Shown here piece by piece: positions 34,363 to 49,542 of a stretch of DNA of 64,000 nt. The translations under genes and the position numbers were made by a program. This stretch comes from Candidatus Stammera capleta (GTDB lineage Bacteria > Pseudomonadota > Gammaproteobacteria > Enterobacterales > Enterobacteriaceae), in assembly GCA_015134395.1 (NCBI GenBank), contig CP043983.1, forward strand, positions 189,426 through 253,425. Reading direction: 5' to 3'. Position 1 is the stretch's first letter; the number at the start of each line of letters is the position of its first letter. The notes under the pieces were generated by a model that was given only the letters and a program-made list of their open reading frames with translations, was not told the DNA's origin and searched no databases.

Positions 34363-37300
34363 AAAATATTATGTTTAATATATTAAAAAAAAAAATTATT
34401 AAAAATAATATTTTTTTAAAAACAATTATATTAACATATAATAGTAATATTTCTTTTATATTAAAAATATTTTTAGCAAAAAAATTAGGTATATGTGCTA
34501 ATTTTAATTTTATTTTACCTTCTAAATTTATATGAAAAATTTATAGAATTATATTACCAGAAATACCTAAAATTTATTTTTTTAATAAAAATAATTTAGT
34601 TTGAATAATAATGAAATTATTACCAAAATTAATTAATTTAAATGAATTTATTTTTGTTAAGAATTATTTAAATAAAGATTATAATTATGAAAAATTATTT
34701 AATTTATCTTATAATATGGCTCATATATATAATGAGTATCTTATATATAGAGTAGATTGATTAAAAAAATGAGAAAATTTTAAATTTATTAAAGAAATTA
34801 ATAATAATTTTAATGAAAAATGACAGTCTATTTTATGAAGAAAGTTATTAAATTATTTTTTAAAAAAATATAATTGTAAATGAAATGAATCTAATATTTA
34901 TTATGAATTTTTAAAAAAAATAAATACTAGGTATATTTATTTAAATAAATTAATATATAAGGATGTATTTTTATTTAATATTTCATGTATTCCTCCTATA
35001 CATTTAAATGTTATATATTTATTATCTAAATATATAAATGTTCATTATTTTTTAATAAATCCTTTATATGAATATTGATATAATAAATTTTTTTTTGATA
35101 AAAAATTTTTTGTAAATAATAATATAAAATTTAAATTTTATTTTAATAATAAAAATAATAAATTAAATTCAATTTTATTAAATTGAGGAAAAAATTTTTC
35201 TGAATATTTATATTTATTATCTAAATATAATTTTTATGAATATAATTATTTTTATAAATTTAAAAATAATAATATTTTAAAAAAAATAAAAAATAAAATT
35301 TTAAATTTTAACAATTTTTATTTTTTTAATAAAAATAAATTATTAAATAATAATAATGATAATTTAATAATTAGAAATTATTATAGTTATTTTGAAGAAA
35401 TATATGAATTAAAGAATTTTTTATTATATTTAATTTTAAATAATTTATATAAAATAAGTGATATCATTGTTTTAGTTAATGATTTGGAATTATATTATCC
35501 TTATATAAATTTAATTTTTTCTGATCATTTATATTATAAATATTTACCTTTTAATATTATGAAATATAATTCTATTTATGATAATGAAATATTAAATATA
35601 TTTTTAAATTTATTAGATATATATAATAGAGAATTTACTTTTACTGAAGTATTATTTTTTTTAAAAAAAAAAGTTATTTTAAATAAATTTAATATTGATT
35701 ATGATGAACTTAATATAATTTTTAATATAATTAAAGATATTGGTGTATATAGTGATTTAAATAATTTTTTTTATAATTATTCATTTAATAAATTTAGTTA
35801 TTATAGTTTAATTAATGGAATTAAACGTATTTTATTAGGATATTGTATAAATAAAGATTTTTGTATTTGAAATAATATTGTACCTTATAATTTATTATCT
35901 AATAATTTTTTTTATAATATAATTGAAAAAATTTCAGATTTTTTATTTAAAATTATTTATTGAAAAAATGAATTAAATAAAAAAAAAGTTTTTTCTGATT
36001 GAATATTAATTTGTAAATCTTTTTTAAATGATTTTTTTGATAATAAAATAATTAATAAATGTATTTATTTAAATAATGAATTATGATCTAAATTATTATT
36101 TCATTATAATTTTTGTAATTTAAATATTAAATTTAATATTAATGTTTTTAAAAAAATATTATTAAAATTTATAAATATTAATAAAAAAAATAAAAATTTT
36201 TCTATTAGTCATATTAATTTTTGTTCTTTTTTTTCATTGCGTTCAGTATCTTTTAAAGTAATATGTTTAATTGGTATGAATGATAATATATATTTAAAAG
36301 ATATATTTAATAATGATATTAATTTAATTACTTTAAATACAAGAATAGGAGATAGAGATAAAATTTATGATTATAAATATGCTTTTTTAGAATCTTTATT
36401 TTCATCTGAAAAAAAATTATATATTAGTTATATTAATTTTTCTTTTATAAAAAATATAATTTGTTTTCCTTCAATATTATTAAAAAATTTATTAAATTTT
36501 ATTAATTATAAAAATATTAATTTTATTAAATTTAAATATAAATATTTAAATTTAAATTATAATTTAAATATTATAAGTAATAATAATTTTTGTTTTTTTT
36601 TTAAAAAAAAGAATTTTTTAAATTTTTATAATAAAAATATTTTAATTTCTTTAGATATAATTGAAGTTTTTTGAAGTAATCCAATAAAATATTTTTTTAA
36701 TAATTTATTGAATATAAAATATTTTATTTCTGATACATATATTTCTAGAAAAGAATTATTTTTTAGTAATATAAAAAAAATATATTTATTAAGATTTAAA
36801 ATTATTAAATTTATTATAAAAAATAAAAATATTAATGATATATTTAATTATTTAAAATATTTAAATTTATTTCCTATTAATAATTTTGGTAAAATTTTAT
36901 GAAATAAAGAAAAAAAATTTTTTTTATTTTTTTTTAAATATATAAAATATAAAATATTAAAAATAAAAAAAAAATTTTTTATTTATAAATTTCATAAATT
37001 TATAATTTATGGATTTTTTAATAAATATAAAAATGGATTATTTAATTGATTACCTAAAAAAATTAATTTAATAGATGCTTTAAAATTTTGAATAAATCAT
37101 TTAATATTATGTTTTTTTAATAATTTAACTGATTATAGTTATTTATATGGATATAATGAAATATGATTATTTCCTCCATTAGATAAATATTTAGCAGAAA
37201 TTTATTTAAGTAAATATGTTTATGGATATATTAATAGTTTTATGTATCCTATATTTTTATTACCTGAATCTAGTAATATATGATTTTTTTATGCATATAA

Positions 37301-37532
37301 TTTTTATAATAAAAAAAAATTAAATAATTTAACTAATGCAAAAAAAAAATTATTTAATTTTTTTTATGGTAATAATTTTTATAAAGGAGAATATAATAAT
37401 TTATATATTTATTATTTTATAAATAGATATTATAAAAATATTAATTTAGATTTTATAATTAAAGAAATAGAAAGATGATTATTACCTTTATTTAATAATT
37501 TAATAATAAAAAAATATAATTATAAATTATAA
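34323..37532 (+). CDS. recC: Exodeoxyribonuclease V subunit gamma
   Basis: Chi-recognition subunit of RecBCD. The ATG at 34323 is chosen because MFILYQSNNFKIL aligns with E. coli MLRVYHSNRLDVL. Further on the FGICANFNFILPSKFIW and PEIPK segments, RVDWLKKWE, and CFFSLRS-type FCSFFSLRSVSFKVICLIGMND (E. coli CTLMPMRSIPFKVVCLLGMND) follow, then RWLLPLF at the C-terminus. More than twenty Trp are UGA. Length 1069 aa (E. coli 1122). The start lies inside ydjM; recB begins 3 nt after the stop. Chi-binding residues cannot be judged at this divergence. Confidence 0.95.
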
Positions 37533-37535
37533 TTT

Positions 37536-40500
37536 ATGAATAAAAAAAATTTTTTTAATTATTTAAATATGAATTTAGGAAGAAGTAATTTAATAGAATC
37601 TTCTGCTGGAACTGGAAAAACAAATATAATTTCTTTATTATATTTACGTTTTTTATTATGTATAAATTTAGATAATTTATATAATTATAATATAAATAAT
37701 ATTTTAATAGTTACATTTACAGATTCTGCTATTTTAGAAATTAAAAATAGAATTATAGATAATATAAAAAATTTACGTATTTCTTGTATTAAAAATTATG
37801 TTATAGATAGTAAAATATCTGATATATTTTATTATATAAAAGATAGACCTAATATAATTAATTTATTAATACAATATGAAAATATTATTGATAAATCTTC
37901 TATTTTTACTATACATAGTTTTTGTAAAAAAATACTTTTTTCTTATTTTATGATTACTAAAGTAAATTGTTTTTCTAAAATTATTAATAATGAATTTGAA
38001 TTAATTTATGATTTGATAATTAATTTTTGAAGAGAATATTTTTATCCATTAGATAATAAAATAACTAAAATAGTATTTAGTTATTGATCTAATCCAAAAA
38101 AATTATTTGAATCTATTTATAATATTTTAAATTTTATATATTTTGATTTTTCATATAATATTAAATATTATTCTATTAAGGATTGTTATAATAAAATTAT
38201 TAATTTTATATTTTTATTAAAAAAAAAATGAATTTTAAATTATAAAAAATTATATAATTTTTTATTAAAAAATAATTATTATAAATTTATATGTAATAAA
38301 AAAAAATTATTATATTTATTTAATGAAATAAATATTTGATCTAATTATAAAAATATAGATTTTTATTTACCAAAATTTTTATATAAATTAGGTTATAAAT
38401 ATTTATTAAAAATTAAAAATATTAAATTTTTGAAAAATATTAGTATTTGCAAATTAATAGATAATGTTTTATATAAAATTAAAGATTTATATAAATTTAT
38501 TATTATTAAATGTTTTAAATATATAAAAAAAAAATATTTTTTTTTTAAAAAAAATAATTTTCTTTTAAGTTTTAATGACTTAATTATTAAAATAAATAAT
38601 CTTATAAAAAATAAAAACAGATATTTTATTAATTTAATAAGAAATAATTATCCTATTATTTTTATAGATGAATTTCAGGATACTGATTTTTTACAATGTA
38701 ATATTTTTAATAAAATATATATACAAAATAAAGAATTTAATACTAAAATTATATTAATAGGTGATCCTAAACAATCTATATATACATTTAGAGGTGCAAA
38801 TATTTTTAGTTATATTAAAATAAAAAAAAATATTGATTTTTTATATAATTTTAATGTAAATTGAAGATCTTCTATTTTATTTATAAAATCATTAAATTAT
38901 TTATTTAATAAAATAAATAATCCATTTATTTTTAAAAATATAAAATATATTTCAGTTATTCCATCAAATAAAAGTAAATTTTTGTTTATTTTAAAAAATA
39001 ATAAAATTATTAATTCAATAAAATTTTTTATTCTTAATAATTTTAATGATATTGATTATAAAATACAAATATCTAAATTTTGTGCTATTAAAATATTTAA
39101 TATTTTATTTAATAAAAAAAATAATTATTTTATTTTAAATAAAAAAAAAAAAAGAAAAATAATAGCTTCAGATATAGCTTTATTAGTATATAAAAATTCT
39201 GATATAAAAATAATTTTAAATGTTTTTAAAGAATTTAATTTACCAATTAATTATATTTTAGATAAAAGTAATATTTTTAGTACTTTAGAAGCAAAAGAAA
39301 TTATGTTTATATTAAAATCTATATTATTTCCAGAATCAATTACTAATATATGTAATGCTTTATCTACATATTTATTTGATTTTGATTTTTTTGTTATAAA
39401 TAAATATATAAAGAATAAATTAATGTATGTAAAATTAATTAAAGAATTTTATGATTATTATAATATATGAGAAAATTTTGGTATATATTCTTTATTAAAA
39501 TTTTTATTAGATAATAGAAAAAAAAATAAATTTAATTTATATAAATATTATGAATATAAAAAAAATGTTTTACATATAGTTGAAATATTAGAAAAAGAAT
39601 TTTATAAAATAAAAGATAAATTTTTATTATTAAATTGATTAAATGATACTATAATGAATAGTAATGATAATAATAATCCTGAATATTATATAAGATCATC
39701 TTTTTTAAATTGTAATAAGGGTATAAATATATCTACTATACATAAATCTAAAGGTTTACAATATAATATAGTTTGAATTCCTTTTTTAGTAAGTTTTAGT
39801 AAATTTAATAATTTAAATATTTTTTATAATCGTAAAAATTGTAGAATAAATAATAATTTATATGATAAATATAAAAAAAAAGAATTTTTTATAAATGAAG
39901 AAACATTATCTGAGGAAATGCGTTTATTTTATGTTGCTATAACAAGAGCTGTTTATCAATGTAATATTATTTTATATGATATAAAAAATAATTTTTATAA
40001 TAAAAGTTTTTGTTTTACACCTATAGGTAGATTATTATGTTGTAATAATAATTATAATTTTAAATATTTTAAAAATAATATATATAAATTTATTAATTTT
40101 AAATATATTACAATTAATATTATTAATTTATATATTTTTTTTAAAGAAAATGTATTAAAAAAAGTTTTTTTAATTTTAAAAAAAAAAAAAATTTTTTTTA
40201 TAAAAAAATTTAATTTTTATTTGGTTGATAATATAATAAATTATTCAAAAATAATTCATATAAAAAATAAGTTTATATTTAATTTTAAAAATAAAAATAT
40301 TAATATATATTCTATATTACCTAAAGGTAAAAATATAGGTAATTTTTTTCATAAAATTTTAGAGAAAATAAATTTTTCGTTAAATAATTATAATGAAATT
40401 ATTTTATTTTATATTAATAAATTTAATATTAATAAAAAATTTTTTTTTATTATAAAAAGAAATTTATTTAATATAATAAATGTTATTTTGTTTCCTTTAA

Positions 40501-41018
40501 ATATTAATTTAAAAAATAATGAAATTTCTTTTTTTTGAAAAGAATTTGATTTTATTATATATATAAAAAAAATATTATGTTTTAATAAATATAATAATAT
40601 TATAAAAAAATATGATAATTTATCTAAATTATGTTCAAATATTAATTTAAAAGATAAATTTAAAGGTTTTTTAAATGGTTTTATAGATTTAATTTTTATA
40701 TATAAAAATAAATATTATATTATAGATTATAAATCTGATTGATTTGGTAATAATTATAATGATTATAAAAATAATAATTTATATAAAATAATGTGTCATC
40801 ATAGATATGATATACAATATCAAATATATTCTATTGCTTTGCATAAATATTTAAAATTAAATATTTATAATTATGATTATTCAATTCATTTTGGTGGTAT
40901 ATATTATATATTTTTAAGAGGATTATTATTAGATAATAATAATAATTCTTTTAGTGGTTTATTTTATATAAAACCTAATTTAAATTTAATTAATAAATTA
41001 AATGATTTTTTTTTTTAA
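37536..41018 (+). CDS. recB: Exodeoxyribonuclease V subunit beta
   Basis: Helicase-nuclease subunit of RecBCD. UvrD-type motifs are clear: Walker A ESSAGTGKTN near residue 23, IFIDEFQDTDFLQ near 370, GDPKQSIYTFRGAN after it, and RLFYVAITRA near 800. The nuclease domain has GFIDLIF and YYIIDYKSDW with the catalytic Asp and Lys, followed by HRYDIQYQIYSIALHKYL. Length 1160 aa (E. coli 1180). Three nt after recC; ptrA, which separates them in E. coli, is gone. Confidence 0.96.
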
Positions 41019-41033
41019 TAAAAAGGTTTATTA

Positions 41034-42908
41034 ATGTATATAAATGAAATAGAAAATTTTTTATGAAAATTATATAAAAATAATAATAAAAAAATAAGAT
41101 TATTAGATATATATTTTTCTAAATTATTTGAAGAAAAAAACGATATTACTTCTCAAATTTCTATGTTATTTGCTTTTTTATTAAGTATAAGTATAAGATT
41201 AGGACATGTTTGTATACCTATAAACAAAATTATGTGTAGAAATTTTTTTTATAAGGAAATTTTAGATTTTTTAAATTATTTTTTTAAAAAAAAAATATCC
41301 ATTAATAAATGTATAAATATATTATATAATAAAAATATAATTAGTTCTAGTTTTTTAAATATATGTACACCTTTTATTTTATATAAAAAATGTATATATA
41401 TGCATAAATTTTGAATTTATGAAAGTAATGTTATAAATTTTATGAAAAAAAATTTTTTTATAGAAAATTATATAAATAAAAAAAAATTATTTAAAATAAT
41501 AGATTTTTTTAAAAAAAATAATATTGATTTATATCAACAAATTTCAATATTAAATGTTTTTTTTAATAAAATATCTATAATTTCTGGAGCTCCAGGTACA
41601 GGTAAAACTACTATAATTGCTAAATTAATTTTAATTTTATATAAAATATATAAATTTAATAATAAATCTTCTATTAAAATATTATCATTTACAGGTAAAT
41701 CATCTTCATGTATAACTAATTATTTAAATAAAATTTATAGTGATTTAAAAGTTGATAAAAAATTTAAAAATATTTTACCAGATAAATCTATTACAATATA
41801 TAAATTTTTAGGTTTTAATTATAATAATTTTATTAAAGTTAATAAATATAATAATATTAAAATATTAATAATAGATGAATCATCAATGATTGATTTATTT
41901 ACTTTATTTTATATATTTTCATTTTTAAAAAATAATTTTATTAAAATAATTTTTATAGGAGATAGTAATCAAATTGGTTCTATAGAACCTGGTTCATTTT
42001 TTAATGAAATTTGTAATTATAATTATTCTTTATTTTATAGAAAAAAAAAATTATTAGATATTTTATTATATTTAAATTATGATATATATAAATTAAATTT
42101 AAATTTAAATAAATTAAATAATAATATTTCTTTTTTAATTAAAAATTATCGTTTTTTAAAAAATAAATATTTAAATAAAATTTCTAATTTAATAAATTTT
42201 GGTTATTTTAAAAAAATAGATAAATTTATAGATAAATATAATTTTAAATGTAATTTTAATTTTTATGAAACTAAATATTTTGATTTTAATTTTATTTTAA
42301 AGTTTTGTTTAAATAGTTATAAAAAATATATTAATTTTATTAAAAAAGAATTTAATTTTAAATTTTTATTAAATTATTTTAATAAATTTAAAATTATTAC
42401 AGTATTAAAAAATACAATTTTTGGAATAAAATATATAAATGAATATATTAATAATTATATTTTAAAGAAAAAATATACTAAAGATATAGTTTTTGATTAT
42501 AAAAATAATTGTTATAATTATTTTGGAAAACCAATTTTAATTACTAAAAATAATAATTATTTAAAATTATTTAATGGTGATTCAGGTTTTTTTATTTTTT
42601 TAAAAAAAGAATTAAATATTTTATTTTTTAAATCAATAAATAATTATAAAATATTTTATTATAATAATATTAGTTATTGAGATAGTAATTGAGCAATTAC
42701 TGTACATAAATCACAAGGATCAGAATTTGATCATATATTATTAATATTACCTAATTATTTTTCTAGTTTATTAAATAGAAAATTAATTTATACTGCTTTT
42801 ACCAGAGCTAAAAAAAAAGTTTCTATATATTCTGATAGAGATATATTTTTAAATAGTATAAAAAAAAAACAAACAAATTTTAATAATTTTATAGAAAGAT
42901 TAAAATAA
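41034..42908 (+). CDS. recD: Exodeoxyribonuclease V subunit alpha
   Basis: Fast 5'-3' helicase of RecBCD. Walker A is [10 protein letters not shown], Walker B region [10 protein letters not shown], with [12 protein letters not shown] as motif III. The C-terminal [12 protein letters not shown] and [11 protein letters not shown] match helicase motifs V and VI. Length 624 aa (E. coli 608). AAGG 9 bases before the ATG is a likely ribosome binding site. It completes a recCBD operon of 8.6 kb, nearly a seventh of this window. Confidence 0.95.
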
Positions 42909-42918
42909 TTTTATAAAT

Positions 42919-43677
42919 TTAATTTATAAATTTAATTATATATATTAATATTAATTCTAATTCTTTTCATTTAATTTTTATATTTTTTTTTATTTTTATT
43001 TCATAATTTTTAATTAATTTTAAAAATTTATTTATTTTTTTTATATTATTATTATTTATTTTTTTTTTTAAATATTTAAAAATTATATTTAATATAATAA
43101 TTTTATTATTAATATTTTTATTATTACTAATTTTTTTTATTATAATTAAAGTTTTTAATATATTTTTGTTATTAATTGATTTTATTAAATTTTTTATATT
43201 TATATAATTTATATATTTATTATAAAATATTTTTTTTTTATATAAATTATTATTATTACATTCAATTATTTTATTATATTTATTATTAAATAATTTTTTT
43301 ATTTTTTTATATAAATTATATTTATATATTTCATAATTATATAATATAAATATATTTTTTTTATTTTTATTATTTATTTTTTTTTTTATATATATATAAA
43401 TATTTTTTTCTATATTATTTATATTTTCTATAAAATTTATAATTAATAATTTTTTTTTAGAAAAAAAATTTTTATTTATTATTGTATTTGTAATTTTTTT
43501 TCAATTATAATTTTTATTAATTAAAAAATTTATAATATTTATTTTTTTATTTAAATAAATAATTTTATTTTTTATAAAATTTTTACATTTTTCTTTTAAA
43601 TAATAATTATTACCTATTATAAAATAGTATAAAAATATATTTATATTTTTTATATCATTAAATTTATATATTTTCAT
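42919..43677 (-). CDS. holA: DNA polymerase III delta subunit, shortened
   Basis: Clamp-loader subunit that opens the DnaN ring. The N-terminus YYFIIGNNYYLKEKC (E. coli AYLLLGNDPLLLQES) and the KNFFSKKKLLII stretch are recognisable, and the last helix carries WKELELILI (E. coli WAELEGLSLL). In between, similarity is slight and the protein is only 252 aa against 343, with Asn/Lys/Ile-rich spacers. Position downstream of leuS supports the call: E. coli has leuS-lptE-holA, and lptE is missing here. It starts within 80 bases of the leuS end. Confidence 0.83.
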
Positions 43678-43753
43678 TATTTATATTATTACAAAATTAA
43701 TAATTTTATTTTTTATATATATAATTTTTTTTATTTTATTTTTTATAAATTTA

Positions 43754-46183
<2,430 letters not shown>

Positions 46184-46222
46184 TAATTTATTTATTTAAT
46201 TTTTATTTTTATTAAAGTAATT

Positions 46223-47992
46223 TTATGAGAAATATTTTTTATTATTTTTATATTTTTTTTTATATATATAATTAATTTTATTTTTAAATAAAGAAAATTG
46301 TTTTATTTTATTAAAAAAATTACATAAATATGTATGTATATTTTTTTTATAAAAATTAGTTATATTTTCTATATATTTATTATTTTTTAAGTTCTTAATT
46401 TTATTTATAATATTATTTAATTTGTTTTTTTTTATTAATATATTTTTTTTATTATTTATATAATTTATTTTATTTATAATTTTATTTTTTTTACTTTTTT
46501 TTATATTTTTATATATATTATAATAATATTTATTTTTTTTAATAGTTATTATAGAATAATTTGGTGTTTTTATTTTTATATTAGGTAAAATAAATATTTT
46601 TATTTTTTTATTTTTTTTTTCTATTAAATGTAATGTATTTCTTTTATTATTTAATAAATATATTCCTATATTAATAGGAACTATTGCATGTATTTCTTTT
46701 ATATTATTTTTAAAGGATTTTTCTTCTATAATTCTTAATATAGATAAAGAAAGAGATTCATTATCTCTAATATTACCAGATCCTTTACATCTTGGACATA
46801 TATTATAACTTATTTCTTTTAAAGATTTATTTAATCTTTGACGGGACATTTCTAATAATCCAAATTTTGATATTTTTCCTATTTTTATTTTTGCTTTATC
46901 ATTTTTTATTATTTTTTTTAATTTATTTTCTATTATTTTTTGATTTTGAAATAATGACATATCTATAAAATCAATTACAATAAGACCACCTATATCTCTT
47001 AAACGTAATTGTATAATTATTTCTTCTATAGCTTCTAAATTAGTTTGTAATGCTGTTGTTTCTATATTTGTAAATTTATTAGATTTAGATGAATTTATAT
47101 CTATAGATGTTAAAGCTTCTGTTATATCTATTATTATAGAACCACCTGATGGTAATTTAACTTCTTTTAAAAAAGCAGATTCTATTTGTGTTTCTATTTT
47201 AAAATAACTGAATAATGGTATTTTTTTATTATAAAATTTTATTTTATTTATAAAATCTTTTTTATTTAATTTTTTTATATATTTTATTGATAATTTATAT
47301 ATTTTATAATTATCTATTATAATTTCATTTATATCTTTATATAAATAATCTCTAAATATTCTCATTAATATATTATTTTCTTGATGTATTAAAAATGGAG
47401 CTTTATTTTTATTTGATTTTTTTTTAATATATTTTCAATATTTAATTTTTATAGATAAATCCAAATTTAATGTTTCTAAAGATTTTCCTAAACCTGAAGT
47501 ACGAATAATTATTCCCATATTTTTAGGTAAATTTAATTTTTTTATTATTGATTTTAATTTAATTCTATTTTTACCTTCTATACGTTTAGATATTCCATTT
47601 GTTTTTGGATTATTTGGTAATAATATTAAATCATTTCCTATTAATGTTATAAATGTTGTTAAAAATGCTCCTTTATTATCTCTTTCATCTTTATTTATTT
47701 GAACTATTAATTCTTGTCCTTTATATAATTTTTTTTTTGTTTTATTATTTTTTTCTAAAAAATATTCTTTAGAAATTTCTTTTATAGGCAAAAATCCATG
47801 TTTTTTAGATCCATAATTAATAAAAACAGCTTCTAAACTAGGTTCTATTCTTGAAATTATTCCTTTATATATATTAGATTTTTTTTGTTTATATTTAGTA
47901 TTTTTTATATTTAAATCAAATAATTTTTTTTTATTTATTAATGCAATTCTTAATTCTTCTTTTTGTGTAGCATTTATTAGTATTTTTTTCAT
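46223..47992 (-). CDS. rne: Ribonuclease E, catalytic half
   Basis: Endoribonuclease for mRNA decay and rRNA/tRNA processing. MKKILINATQKEELRIALI starts the RNase-H-like and S1 region (GIISRIEPSLEAVFINYG). DNase-I-like domain residues IDINS and VIDFIDM carry the catalytic Asp. The Zn-link is CPRCKGSG, followed by RDNESLSLSILRIIEE. Length 589 aa against 1061; the degradosome-scaffold half is gone apart from a short Lys/Asn-rich tail. Divergent from rluC, as in E. coli. Confidence 0.95.
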
Positions 47993-48074
47993 TATTATTA
48001 CTCTTTATTATTTTATTTTAATTAATATTTTATATATAATAGTGTTATTTAAAAAAATTATTTATAATAATTAA

Positions 48075-49032
48075 ATGATTAATAAATTTTTTATAAGTTT
48101 TATTAAAATTGATATAAATAATATAAATCAACGTATTGATAATTTTTTATTTAAAAAAATAAAAAATTTACCTAAAAATAAAATATATTCTTTAATACGT
48201 AAAGGTAATATTAGAATTAATAAAAAACGTGTTTCTTATAAATATAAATTAAAATTTAATGATTTAATACGTATTCCTTTAATAAAAATAGAAAAAAAAA
48301 ATATATATATTGATAAGTATATTATAAAAATTTTTAAAAAATATATTATTTATGAAGATAAATTTATTTTAATTATAAATAAACCTTCAGGTATATCTGT
48401 TCATAAATGTAATAAATTTAATTTAAATATTATTGATATATTTAGATTTATTATAAAAAATGATAATTTAGAATTAGTTCATCGTATTGATAAATATACA
48501 TCAGGTATACTTATTTTATCTAAAGATTTAAATACATTAAGAATTTTATGTAATTATTTTAAATATAAAAAAATTAAAAAAGAATATATATCTTTAGTTC
48601 ATGGTATTTGACCTAAAAAAATATCTAAAATAGAAAATTATATAGTAAAAAAAAAATATATTAAATACATTTCTTATTATCCTTAAATATGGAAAATTTT
48701 CAAAAACATTATTTTATATATATAAATATTATAATAATTTTACTTTATTAAAAATTTATCCTATTACAGGTCGTAGTCATCAAATAAGATTACATACTAG
48801 TAATTTAGGTTATCCAATAGTTAATGATAATATTTATGGTAATAATATTTTAGATAAAAAATTTTTTTATAAATGAAATATAAAAAGATTATTTTTACAT
48901 TCTTATTATGTATCTTTTATACATCCATTTTTTAAAAAAAAAATTAATTTATATGCTAAATTAGATAATAAATTACTATTTATTTTAAATAATTTAAATA
49001 AAAAGGAACTATATGGCTGTACAAAAAAGTAA
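48075..49032 (+). CDS. rluC: 23S rRNA pseudouridine synthase C, interrupted by a +1 frameshift
   Basis: Makes pseudouridines 955/2504/2580 of 23S rRNA. The first frame (48075-48686) has the S4 domain with KGNIRINKKRV and the catalytic-Asp motif VHRIDKYTSGILIL, then stops at TAA after ...ISYYP. The +1 frame resumes immediately with KYGKFSKTLFYI and carries ITGRSHQIRLHTSNLGYP and RLFLHSYYV to TAA at 49030. Joined by one skipped base the product is 318 aa (E. coli 319), with no residue missing. The break is at CCT TAA, not in a homopolymer. Possible sequencing error, fresh pseudogene, or recoded gene. Confidence 0.9.
48681..48687 (+). other. Candidate +1 frameshift site CCT-TAA-A in rluC
   Basis: The zero frame reads TAT CCT TAA; skipping T48684 gives CCT AAA TAT and returns to the conserved reading frame. 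A Pro codon directly before a UAA is otherwise absent at gene ends in this window. The same arrangement occurs in ruvX. Confidence 0.6.
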
Positions 49033-49177
49033 AAAAAGTAGATCAAAAAGAGGTCATCGTAGATCTCATAATTTTATATCTTTACCTTTATTATTTTTTA
49101 ATAAAAAAAATAAAATAATAAGTTTATATCATCATGTTTCTAAAGATGGTTATTATAGAGGATATAAAATTAAATAA
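49013..49177 (+). CDS. rpmF: 50S ribosomal protein L32
   Basis: MAVQKSKKSRSKRGHRRSHN matches E. coli [20 protein letters not shown]; the end GYYRGYKIK matches GYYRGRKVI. Length 54 aa (E. coli 57). AAAAGG 8 bases before the ATG is a good ribosome binding site. The start overlaps the last codons of the rluC second frame by 20 bases, evidence that the rluC downstream frame really does run to its TAA and is translated in a compact layout. Confidence 0.97.
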   Translation: MAVQKSKKSRSKRGHRRSHNFISLPLLFFNKKNKIISLYHHVSKDGYYRGYKIK

Positions 49178-49276
49178 TATAATTAAATATTTTAATAATA
49201 TTGTTTATTAATTATATATTTATATTATAATTATTTAAATAATTTATTATAAATGTATATTTATTGGATTATAATT

Positions 49277-49522
49277 ATGTCAAATATAGAAGATCGTATT
49301 AAAAAAGTAATTAGTGATCAATTAAGTATTCAGTTAGATAAAATAAAAAATAATAGTTTTTTTGTTAATGATTTTGGAGCAGATTCTTTAGATATTATTG
49401 AATTAATAATGTCATTAGAAGAAGAATTTGATATTGAAATCTCAGATGAAATGGCTGAAAAAATAAATAATGTACAATCTGTTATTGATTGTATTAATAA
49501 ATTGTTGGAGGAAAAAAAATAA
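49277..49522 (+). CDS. acpP: Acyl carrier protein
   Basis: Carries acyl chains on a phosphopantetheine arm. The ATG at 49277 gives [11 protein letters not shown], as in E. coli; the in-frame ATG 24 bases earlier would add a nonconserved leader. The prosthetic-group Ser lies in [12 protein letters not shown]. Length 81 aa (E. coli 78). In E. coli plsX and fabHDG lie between rpmF and acpP; here only 99 noncoding bases do. AcpP may serve lipoyl or Suf-related roles, or fab genes may be elsewhere (inference). Confidence 0.96.
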   Translation: MSNIEDRIKKVISDQLSIQLDKIKNNSFFVNDFGADSLDIIELIMSLEEEFDIEISDEMAEKINNVQSVIDCINKLLEEKK

Positions 49523-49542
49523 TTTTTTAAATTATATTAGAT

